A stretch of 64,000 nt of DNA from Nostoc sp. 'Peltigera membranacea cyanobiont' 210A (lineage in GTDB: Bacteria > Cyanobacteriota > Cyanobacteriia > Cyanobacteriales > Nostocaceae): contig NZ_NOLJ01000002.1 in assembly GCF_002246015.1 (NCBI RefSeq), forward strand, positions 279,902 to 343,901, read 5' to 3'. The translations under genes were made by a program, and so were the position numbers. The notes under the pieces were generated by a model, which did no database searches, was not told the DNA's origin, and saw nothing but the letters and a program-made list of their open reading frames with translations. This document shows, piece after piece, positions 19,252-26,695 of this stretch (position 1 is the first letter of the stretch; the number at the start of each line of letters is the position of its first letter).

Positions 19252-21768
19252 ATGACATCAAAAGGCAGGAAGAAGACCTCACGGCGTGGTTTTCTCCAAG
19301 GGGTAGCTATTAGTACAGCTGCTGTAAGTGCAGCAGAGTTACTAAAAAAAGAAGTGGCAGATGCTGCAAGTATTGGGGACGATCAGGCAATCCCTCTCCA
19401 AAGTACTGAATTTGATTTTATTCAGAAATCGGCTGCCTTAGAGCCAGACAAGATTGTAAATAGTGCTTGCCAATTCTGCAATTCTCTGTGCCGATTGAAA
19501 GTTCATCTCAAAGACGGGCGGATTATAGATGTTTTAGGTGAACCCAATGACCCAGTACAGGCTGGTGGCTTTTGTATTAAGGGGCCAATGATGACCCAGC
19601 TAGTTTACAATCGTTTTCGCTTGAAAAGCCCAATGAAGCGGGTTAGTGGAAACAAAGGTGAACCTGATTCTAAATTTGAGCCAATTTCTTGGGATGAAGC
19701 ACTTTCAATTATAGCTAGCAAGTTTTTGGCACTCAGGGATGCAGGGGAAGCCAGAGCGATCGCGAACAAAACCTCTGGGAGACTGCCACGGGGGACAGGT
19801 TCTCTGGTCGGGCGCTACTTCAGTCTGCTCGGCAGTCCTAATAATACTGATGTTGGGCCTGTATGCAACGATGCTGGTGGCAATGCTTTGGCATGGACAT
19901 TTGGCTTGGGTAATTTTACAAACGGTTACGGAATTGATCATGCGACTAAAAAAGAAGACTTGGGAAGTGCCAAATTCTTTCTATTTTTAGGTACGAATCA
20001 AGCGGAAACCCATCCTGTAACCTTTGCCTATCTTCTCAGAAGTCGTGTTCAGACCAAAGCCAAACTAGTAGTTATTGACCCGCGCTTGACTCCTACAGGA
20101 GCGCAAGCTGATGAATGGATTGCACCGAAACCACACACTGACTTGGCTTTGGTTTTGGCAATGCTCTATCACATCGTGACTAACAACTTATACGATGCTG
20201 CTTTTGTAAAAGAGTGGGTACTGGGTTTTGATGAACTGAAGAATCACTTAAAAAGCTTCAGTTACACACCAGAGTGGGCTGCAATTGTAACGGATGTTCC
20301 AGCATTAAAGATTAGGCTTCTAGCTGAGGCTTATGCCAAAACTAAGCCTGCTGCTATTTTCTGCAACGCTGGGATTTCTCATCAATTAGGGGCTTTTGAC
20401 ACTTACCGTTGTTTGACATTCCTAGCTGCAATAACAGGCAATATTGGTATAAACGGTGGTGGTTGCAATTTCATGCACAATACCTGGCCAGGGGAATTGA
20501 ATTTGCCAGCTATTATTGGTAAAACACCTAACAAAGATATTGCACTACCAGTCGGGCCAGATTATTTTGCGGAATCGATCATTTCAGGTGAACCTTATCA
20601 ACTCAAAGCGATCGTGACTCAGGGGAATCCTCTGTTAGCTTGTTCAGACACAATTAAAGTACAACAGGCTTACCGTCAATTAGAATTTTATGTTTACACT
20701 GGATTGTTTATGGAAGAGTCAGCGTACTATGCTGATATTATTTTGCCCGTAACCAGTGGTTTTGAAATGGAAACCGTTTATATGCGGCGGGATGATCGAG
20801 CAATCCGTTGGCAAGAACAAGTGGTTACTCCGGTAGGTGAGTCCAAACCAGATTGGCATATCTGGATTGATTTAGCACACGCCACAGCGAAATTAGACAA
20901 ACGCAATCCGCCTGAATACTGGAGGGACAACTTTCCTGATTCTTGGAAAGACTATCGTCATCTGTGGACAACTTTTCTAACGAATACTCCAGGAATGGGA
21001 GGTATGACCCAACAGAGACTATCTCAAAGAACAGAACCCTTGCGTTGGCCTTGTCCAACAGTAGATCATCCTGGTGTGAGTACACTTTACCTAGATCATG
21101 CATCTTGGTATGAAGCCGCAAAAGCTCTTAACCCTGATAATATTGGTAAGCGATTCCTAACTCCCAGTGGGAAAGTAGAAATTTATACTCCCCAATTGCA
21201 AAGTCGGCTAGCCGAGGCTGGACACTCTGCTCTACCAACCTTCTATACCCATCCAGAGGTAACAGGTAAGCATCCTACCATTGAGTATGCATCTGAGTTG
21301 GTAAAAAATCCTGTGAATCCACAGGCTCTAACTCAAAACATTAAATTAGGAAAAATCTCTTCTGGTGAGGTACATAAAGACTACCCTTTGATGGGAATGA
21401 CTGGCAGACCTAGCGTAGTTCATTTCCACTCTATTACCCAGTGGACTTATACAGGCAAGCAAATGAATGGTGTTCGCCTAGTACAAATCCATCCAGAGGC
21501 AGCAAAAAAAGCAGGCATTAAAAATGGTGATGAAATTATAGTTGAAAGCCCCAGAGGGTCAATCATTGGGACTGCATTGATTTGGGCAGGCATTCGAGAA
21601 GACACTATTTTTGTCCCTAATGGGTTTGGGCCTCGGCAGAAAATGGCAGAAGAGTTTGGAACTCCCTACTATGAGTCAGTTAATATCTTGATAGATAAAC
21701 AATATTATGACAATCTTTCAGGACAGCAGGCATTTAAATGTTTTGCCTGCCGGGTCAAAAAAGCATAA
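19252..21768 (+). CDS. Tat-exported molybdopterin oxidoreductase (DMSO reductase superfamily)
   Basis: The 838-residue protein starts with a twin-arginine signal (S10-R-R-G-F-L, then a hydrophobic stretch). The cysteines C73, C76, C80 and C108 (CQFCNSLC and GGFCIKG) bind a [4Fe-4S] cluster. The metal ligand is probably C205 in VGPVCNDAGGNAL, which would group it with the cysteine-ligated polysulfide/thiosulfate/arsenate-type enzymes rather than serine-ligated DMSO reductase. Large bis-MGD-binding segments follow (KLVVIDPRLTPTGAQADEW; QGNPLLACSDT) and a C-terminal guanine-dinucleotide barrel. It is periplasmic by inference. No iron-sulfur or membrane-anchor subunit gene is adjacent, which is unusual, so the electron partner and substrate are unknown. 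A GGGAGAGG ribosome site precedes the ATG. Confidence 0.9.
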   Translation: MTSKGRKKTSRRGFLQGVAISTAAVSAAELLKKEVADAASIGDDQAIPLQSTEFDFIQKSAALEPDKIVNSACQFCNSLCRLKVHLKDGRIIDVLGEPNDPVQAGGFCIKGPMMTQLVYNRFRLKSPMKRVSGNKGEPDSKFEPISWDEALSIIASKFLALRDAGEARAIANKTSGRLPRGTGSLVGRYFSLLGSPNNTDVGPVCNDAGGNALAWTFGLGNFTNGYGIDHATKKEDLGSAKFFLFLGTNQAETHPVTFAYLLRSRVQTKAKLVVIDPRLTPTGAQADEWIAPKPHTDLALVLAMLYHIVTNNLYDAAFVKEWVLGFDELKNHLKSFSYTPEWAAIVTDVPALKIRLLAEAYAKTKPAAIFCNAGISHQLGAFDTYRCLTFLAAITGNIGINGGGCNFMHNTWPGELNLPAIIGKTPNKDIALPVGPDYFAESIISGEPYQLKAIVTQGNPLLACSDTIKVQQAYRQLEFYVYTGLFMEESAYYADIILPVTSGFEMETVYMRRDDRAIRWQEQVVTPVGESKPDWHIWIDLAHATAKLDKRNPPEYWRDNFPDSWKDYRHLWTTFLTNTPGMGGMTQQRLSQRTEPLRWPCPTVDHPGVSTLYLDHASWYEAAKALNPDNIGKRFLTPSGKVEIYTPQLQSRLAEAGHSALPTFYTHPEVTGKHPTIEYASELVKNPVNPQALTQNIKLGKISSGEVHKDYPLMGMTGRPSVVHFHSITQWTYTGKQMNGVRLVQIHPEAAKKAGIKNGDEIIVESPRGSIIGTALIWAGIREDTIFVPNGFGPRQKMAEEFGTPYYESVNILIDKQYYDNLSGQQAFKCFACRVKKA

Positions 21769-22023
21769 GTCTACGTCAGTCATTGTCTCTACCTGAAAGC
21801 AGAGATGATGCAAACCAGGAGCATAGGGATCGTGTTTTTGTGCTGACCTTGCAGGTCGAATGGTTAACTGAAATTGCGGACCGAAGTAATGAGCGTGTGG
21901 TTCTTCAGCAATAACTTTATCGCCTTTGTATTGTCCGAGTTCTCGCATTACCAAGTCGTAGAATGTCTCCGACTGAGAAAAATCAGATACTGACAGGTAA
22001 ATGTGGTCGATTCTTTTTAGCAT
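21718..22023 (-). pseudogene. VOC (glyoxalase/bleomycin-resistance) protein, 3'-truncated
   Basis: From ATG 22023 the frame reads MLKRIDHIYLSVSDFSQSET, FYDLVMRELGQYKGD, HAHYFGPQFQLTIRP and GLHHLCFQVET, a normal VOC betaalphabeta half with metal-ligand histidine near the N-terminus. It then runs into sequence that is the antisense of the end of the molybdopterin gene and stops. The second betaalphabetabetabeta module is lost, so the gene is probably inactive. Confidence 0.7.
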
Positions 22024-22142
22024 CCAAGTTATGTGAACAATGCTGCACAATTACATATAAAGATACCAAGTGTAAGATAATGAGCAGTAGGGGAGTCATC
22101 CTATTTCAAAGCTTTATTACAATTGGGTTAGTTGGATTATCT

Positions 22143-22171
22143 GCGTAGGCATAGCCCGCCGCAGGCATCGC
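22143..22171. repeat. 29-bp small dispersed repeat
   Basis: GCGTAGGCATAGCCCGCCGC followed by AGGCATCGC is the same element, with one mismatch, as the one inserted in the HD-hydrolase gene at 35336-35364 (opposite orientation). It sits downstream of an SDR remnant. Confidence 0.8.
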
Positions 22172-22184
22172 TTGTAGGTCTAGT

Positions 22185-22400
22185 GGTAGTAAGAATAGAC
22201 AAACGTAAGCTTTTAGCAAAACTTCGACTGCAAATTTCCTCGCACAGTAGAGAGCGAATCTGCCCATCGAAGCCAAACCGCCGATAGATTACTGACATTG
22301 CTGCCAGAGACAGTAAATTTGCCTTTGGACTCTAACAGGGTATGACCTGCCTTGACGATTTCATCAAGAGCAGATTCCCCTAGAATTGAAAAGTTGCAGA
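22185..22400 (-). pseudogene. Short-chain dehydrogenase remnant
   Basis: One minus-strand frame reads EIVKAGHTLLESKGKFTVSG; a shifted frame continues GGLASMGRFALYCARKFAVE. Together these match the SDR active-site section (inner helix, S-S-x-G-G, then Y-x-x-x-K as YCARK with A-V-E). The nucleotide-binding start and the C-terminus are missing and frames are broken. A 29-bp repeat has landed just beyond its end. Confidence 0.6.
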
Positions 22401-22527
22401 TAAAGCAAGAGAAATAGTTAATGATGCTAAATCCTTGTGATGCAAGATCCGAGTAAGAACAGACAACAAAGCGAGATAAATTTGTACGATAGTCTAAAAA
22501 AAAACAAAAGTCAGTCAAATTTGCTCT

Positions 22528-23070
22528 ATGAAAATTATTGCTATTTCTGGAAGTCTCAGACCCAGTTCTACCAATACTGCCTTGCTTCATGCTGTAGCAA
22601 AACTTGCCCCTAAAGATTTGGATTTGACTATTTACAACGGGTTAGCTGATCTGCCACACTTTACTCCTGAACTTGATGGTGATACTTTGCCCAGAGTAGT
22701 AAAAGATTGGCGTGCGCTGCTTGAAAAATCAGATGGAGTACTAATTAGTACACCTGAGTATGCTTACGGAATACCGGGGGTTCTGAAGAACGCACTGGAT
22801 TGGATCGTTCCATCAGGTGAGTTAGTAGACAAGCCAGTAGCTACTATCAGTGCATCTCCTTCAGAATTGGGAGGTTCAAAAGCTCATGCTTCACTAATGC
22901 TGACCCTAACTGCCTTAGCCGCAAATCTTGTCGAAGGTGGGTCAGTAACTATCCCGTTTGTTAGTAAAAAACTAAACGCAAATGGGGAACTGATAGATAT
23001 AAACACGGTGCAGTCGCTTAAATTTCTCCTTGATGCTCTTGTGCGAGCAATTATAGACAACCGAAAATAA
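22528..23070 (+). CDS. NADPH-dependent FMN reductase (flavodoxin-fold)
   Basis: The 180-residue protein has the family's phosphate loop SGSLRPSSTN near the start and the PEYAYGIPGVLKNALDW motif that contacts the flavin isoalloxazine. It is of the ChrR/YieF/azoreductase type: a cytosolic FMN enzyme that reduces quinones, chromate or azo compounds with NADPH by two-electron transfer. Length and motif spacing are normal. It is alone on its strand here, with a hairpin at 23284-23313 downstream; regulation is not evident. Confidence 0.9.
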   Translation: MKIIAISGSLRPSSTNTALLHAVAKLAPKDLDLTIYNGLADLPHFTPELDGDTLPRVVKDWRALLEKSDGVLISTPEYAYGIPGVLKNALDWIVPSGELVDKPVATISASPSELGGSKAHASLMLTLTALAANLVEGGSVTIPFVSKKLNANGELIDINTVQSLKFLLDALVRAIIDNRK

Positions 23071-23283
23071 CAGAAACTTGTACTCTATAAATAAACTGTT
23101 GAGGATGCTATTAAAGAAAGTACAATAACATGGCTTCATCTGATAAATTTCTGTACCATCGGAGTGTGCGCCCTCTCGATATGCTCCAAGGTGTAGTTAC
23201 TTCTATCCTGCTACACTCTATTTTTTTAGTGGGGAGCAAATATTGGTACAGAGCTTTGATGCATGAGCCGAAGCAAGAAATTA

Positions 23284-23313
23284 GGGGAAAGGGAAAATTC
23301 CATCCCTTTCCCC
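23284..23313. terminator. Strong stem-loop (11-bp perfect stem)
   Basis: GGGGAAAGGGA (23284-23294) and TCCCTTTCCCC (23303-23313) pair perfectly around an 8-nt loop. There is no long T-run after it on either strand, so it may be a terminator, an mRNA stabiliser or a mini repeat between the FMN reductase and HU genes. Confidence 0.45.
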
Positions 23314-23452
23314 CACTTCTGCAAGAAGTCTTTAGTAGTAGCCGTACATTGTTAATTTTCATGTGTTGTGAGAGAATTATTTCTTTTCACCCTTTACCAA
23401 TCAGAGATAGTAATGCTAGATTTCCCTTATTTGCAATGCTTCAGGGTGATTT

Positions 23453-23728
23453 ATGAATAAAGGCGAATTAGTGGATGCTGTAGCAGCAAAGACCAACATC
23501 ACAAAAAAGCAAGCCGATGAAGTCATTAGTGCTTTTTTGTCAATAGTTACCAAGGCTGTAGCGAACGGGGAGAAAGTAACGCTCGTCGGGTTTGGGTCAT
23601 TCGAGCGACGTGAACGTTCCGAGCGCGAGGGGCGTAATCCCAAAACCAATGAACCAATGACTATCCCAGCTACTAAAGTGCCTGCGTTTTCTCCTGGGAA
23701 GCTGTTTAAACAAAAAGTAGCACCATAG
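23453..23728 (+). CDS. hup: HU-type nucleoid DNA-binding protein
   Basis: The 91-residue protein starts MNKGELVDAVAAKTNITKKQ, has the central VTLVGFGSFERRERSEREGR turn and the DNA-intercalating arm with NPKTNEPMTIPATKVPAFSP, ending GKLFKQKV. All are hallmarks of HU/IHF proteins, and the conserved arm proline is present (arm NEPMTIPA). HU dimers bend and compact DNA and support replication and recombination. Cyanobacteria usually carry several hup copies; this looks like a normal full-length one. Confidence 0.95.
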   Translation: MNKGELVDAVAAKTNITKKQADEVISAFLSIVTKAVANGEKVTLVGFGSFERRERSEREGRNPKTNEPMTIPATKVPAFSPGKLFKQKVAP

Positions 23729-23820
23729 CATAGATGAATTATAAGTGGTCAAGCAATTCAATGACTGCAAAGCTGTAGCGATCGCATCGAGGTTTAGAAA
23801 ATAAATCGTATGAATTTAGG

Positions 23821-24060
23821 TCATTTGTCATCTTTATTCTCCTGAAACTTACGCCAATTTATCATTGCAGTCGAAACCTCTACGCACTGCCTACGTAGAT
23901 ACTTATCGAAGAAGGCTTTTACTCTATTGTCTAAAGGCAGTACCAAAGTCACCATGCCCAGCACCTTTGACAGTAACAAAATAACTCAATACGCAAACCT
24001 TTCGTAACACTGTCTCCAGACGAGCAGCCTGAGCGTAGGAATCGGCTGAGTTAGGAGAAC
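23821..24060 (-). pseudogene. Alpha/beta hydrolase (prolyl-oligopeptidase-like esterase) C-terminal remnant
   Basis: One frame reads NSADSYAQAARLETVLRKVC and FVTVKGAGHGDFGTAFRQ, the 'catalytic His' end of S9-type esterases (VKGAGHG). After a frameshift it continues DNRVKAFFDKYLRRQ, the usual last helix of these proteins. The catalytic Ser region is missing. Confidence 0.65.
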
Positions 24061-24101
24061 AGTGGTTATGGTGTTTTTTGGATGAGCAGGCAAAAAACTA
24101 T

Positions 24102-25536
24102 GGTTCTTCAGTACTTACTATGCTAAATTATTAGCTGCGAAGGTTAAAAAGTATAAAGAATTGCATAAAATATTTAGTAAAACTTTTGACATAATTGACT
24201 TAGGACGCAGATTCATTATTAACTGTAAGTACTAGAAAAGTATTTTTTGTCTATTTACAGTTATGAACAGGAAACAAAATATTAAAATACTAACAGAGCT
24301 TCTAGATTTAAAAGATGTGAAAGTTATATCACATCGCCTTCATGTCGGGATAGGAATGATTTTACAAATAGAATCAATAAAATCATACAGTACTTGTCCT
24401 CGCTGTGGTACAAAAAGCCATAGATTACATCAAAATCATCGATACATTGTTAAAGATTTACCTTTCGGTGAGAAACCAGTATTTTTAGAAATAAATAGAA
24501 GACAATTCAAATGCGAAGAATGTAAAAAACCCTTTAGTGAGAATTTAGATTTCGTGAGCCAGAAAAGAACTTATACAAAACGGCTGGCACACAAGATAAT
24601 ACAAGAGGTAGTAGAAAACGATATCCACAGTGTAGCTGATCAAGGGATAGTGACAACAGAAGAAATAGAAAGAATGTTAAAAGACGCTTCGCTTGAATTA
24701 TCTGATGACAAACCTTCTCTGATAAAAAGACTTGGAATCGATGAGATAGCTCTGGTTAAGGGCAAGGGTAATTACTGCGCCGTACTAATAGATTTAGATA
24801 CATCTAAGCTAGTAACTATTTTAAATGGGCGCACGCAAGAAGTAGTGAAGGAAACCCTTTTAGAATGGGGATATGAGGTCTTAGAACAAATTGAGGAAGT
24901 GAGTATAGATTTGTGGGTTGGTTATAAAAACGTTGTCACAGAATTAATGCCCAATGCTCAAGTAGTAGCAGATAGATTTCATGTAATGACACAGATTAAT
25001 AAAGAATTAGATACACAGAGAAAACGAGAGAAACGGAGTCTAGAAGAATTAATTAAAAAAGCGCAATTATCAGCACAAAAAGCTGAATATGAAAAACTTT
25101 TATCGGGATTAAAAAATAGTAAGTACGTTTTACTTAAAAATGAGTCAGACTTAAATGAAGAGCAAATAAATAAACTTTCTGAAGTCAAGAATGTATCTCC
25201 TGTCTTAAAAGAAATGCATGAATTAAAAGAAAAATTTAGAAAGATTTTTAATAAGACAGATAATTGGTATCCGGGAGTTTTTAAACTCGGTATGTGGTTA
25301 TCGAAAGCTAAAAAATATTTTCCCAAGAGTAACAATACTATTATCCGTTGGTTTGATGAGATAATTGCTTACTTTGATAATGGGACAAGTAGTGGTGCTG
25401 TGGAAGGTATTAATAACAAGATCAAGTTGATTAAACGTTCCGGTTATGGATTTAGAAACTTTGACAATTTCCGAGTTAGATGCTTATTGAATTGGCATTT
25501 TAACTATTAGTTAAGCATACTATGTACTGAAGAACC
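24102..25536 (+). mobile_element. ISL3-family insertion sequence, 1,435 bp, complete
   Basis: Terminal inverted repeats start GGTTCTTCAGTAC at 24102 and end GTACTGAAGAACC at 25536 (about 26 bp with three mismatches). The flanks carry an exact 8-bp direct repeat AAAACTAT at 24094-24101 and 25537-25544, the duplication length expected for ISL3. The enclosed transposase gene is intact, so the insertion is recent. Confidence 0.95.
24263..25510 (+). CDS. ISL3-family transposase
   Basis: The 415-residue protein begins with a zinc-finger region (STCPRCGTKSHRLH and FKCEECKKPF), typical of ISL3, followed by an HTH-like section. The DDE-type core shows LGIDEIALVKG (first D), VVADRFHVMTQ (second D) and SSGAVEGINNKIKLIKR (E) with the family's closing YGFRNFDNFRVRCLL. 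No frame interruption is seen. The ATG lies about 160 bp from the left inverted repeat. Confidence 0.95.
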   Translation: MNRKQNIKILTELLDLKDVKVISHRLHVGIGMILQIESIKSYSTCPRCGTKSHRLHQNHRYIVKDLPFGEKPVFLEINRRQFKCEECKKPFSENLDFVSQKRTYTKRLAHKIIQEVVENDIHSVADQGIVTTEEIERMLKDASLELSDDKPSLIKRLGIDEIALVKGKGNYCAVLIDLDTSKLVTILNGRTQEVVKETLLEWGYEVLEQIEEVSIDLWVGYKNVVTELMPNAQVVADRFHVMTQINKELDTQRKREKRSLEELIKKAQLSAQKAEYEKLLSGLKNSKYVLLKNESDLNEEQINKLSEVKNVSPVLKEMHELKEKFRKIFNKTDNWYPGVFKLGMWLSKAKKYFPKSNNTIIRWFDEIIAYFDNGTSSGAVEGINNKIKLIKRSGYGFRNFDNFRVRCLLNWHFNY

Positions 25537-25671
25537 AAAACTATTAAAGTTAGGTAAACGCGCTTCACTGTCCTAAGAGCGTGATTGCTATCTTCCCAAC
25601 GTCTCAGCCAATCGCCCTTTTAGGGAGACAGCTTTGACTTGTCGCCCAAAAACAGTATCATCTTAAATTTT

Positions 25672-26160
25672 ATGCGAAAAATTATTATTGGGGTTATGGG
25701 TCGGGGAGAAAATGCGACAGCAAATGATTTACAAAATGCTTATATACTAGGTCAACTTATTGCCAAACAAGGATGGGTTTTACTCACTGGTGGTAGAAAT
25801 GTAGGGGTAATGGATGCAGTAAGTAAAGGTGCAAAATCTGCTGATGGTTTAACTATTGGTATTCTTCCGGGTGAGAATCAGGATGGTATTTCCTCTTGGG
25901 TAGATATTGCTATTTTCACAGACATGGGTAATTCTAGAAACAATATTAATGTTCTTACCAGTGATGTGGTAATTGCTTGCGGTATGGGTGCAGGAACCGC
26001 TTCAGAAATTGCTCTAGCTTTGAAAGCAAATAAGCAAGTAATTTTGTTGAATAATGATGAAGAAAGTAAACTTTTCTTTAAAAAACTGTCGCCAGAAAAT
26101 GTTTATATTGTGGAGAGTGTGGAGCGGGCGATCGCTACTGCCAAAACAATTTTATACTAA
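25672..26160 (+). CDS. SLOG-superfamily protein (TIGR00725-like)
   Basis: From ATG 25672 the protein is 162 residues. It is a compact Rossmann-like domain with GVMGRGENA at the nucleotide-binding turn, TGGRNVGVMDAVSKGAKSAD, and ACGMGAGTASEIALALKANK, the GGxGTxxE-like motif of LOG/TIGR00725 proteins. LOG relatives release bases from nucleoside phosphates, and other SLOG proteins bind nucleotide signals; which applies here cannot be told. The frame is open upstream to 25639, but MRKIIIGVMG is the natural start. It lies just downstream of the ISL3 element. Confidence 0.8.
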   Translation: MRKIIIGVMGRGENATANDLQNAYILGQLIAKQGWVLLTGGRNVGVMDAVSKGAKSADGLTIGILPGENQDGISSWVDIAIFTDMGNSRNNINVLTSDVVIACGMGAGTASEIALALKANKQVILLNNDEESKLFFKKLSPENVYIVESVERAIATAKTILY

Positions 26161-26695
26161 TTGAGAATTAGTGAATCAGTAAAGTGTTCTCAAATTGGGA
26201 GGCTCTCGAATTGATTGGGTTTGAATCCCCATCTGTTGGGCTAGCTTCCCGAAATTTAAATTATATTCCGGATCAGACTGCTCCAAGAGAGGAAAATGCT
26301 GCTGATGTAGGCTCTTGGAGTGATGAGTCGTGTATTGGGAGACTTTCTTACTTTCCAGAGTGTAAGTAAGAAATTTACAAGTTCGTAGTCTTATCGAGTC
26401 TCTTAAAGCCTAACCAGTAGGTTGCTCAATTAGTCACAAATTTATTAAATATTGTACTAAGAAGCTCATCCATCATTGAGCTAGTACTCAAAAATAACCA
26501 CTGATTTTTTGAATTATTAATACTGCTTACACTTAGTTTTTAACCAGAAACTATTGATAAAGAATTCTTGTAGCAGCAAATGTCAAATGCTAAGAATTCC
26601 TTAACGCTGCGTCAGGTCAAAAGCGCCCAAATTAATATTATTAATGTGCAAGAGAATGCATTTATTTTTGAGTACAAAAATAGAGATAACCCTTA
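26161..26695. other. Intergenic, nothing recognised
   Basis: A 61-codon frame at 26184-26369 has no recognisable domain. The AAGAATTCTTG and TAAGAATTCCTTA segments near 26560 and 26592 are imperfect repeats of one another. The promoter of the oxidase/ATP-grasp gene is presumably here. Confidence 0.4.

Noticed and set aside
22213..22590. A 125-codon minus-strand frame
   Set aside because: Only its last part resembles SDR sequence, and the SDR motif continues in another frame. It is a remnant; the upstream half is antisense or noncoding and overlaps the FMN reductase start.
23130..23456. A 108-codon frame before the HU gene
   Set aside because: No domain, no ribosome site, and it contains the GGGGAAAGGGA stem-loop; probably noncoding.
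26184..26369. A 61-codon frame after the SLOG gene
   Set aside because: No recognisable domain and weak start context.
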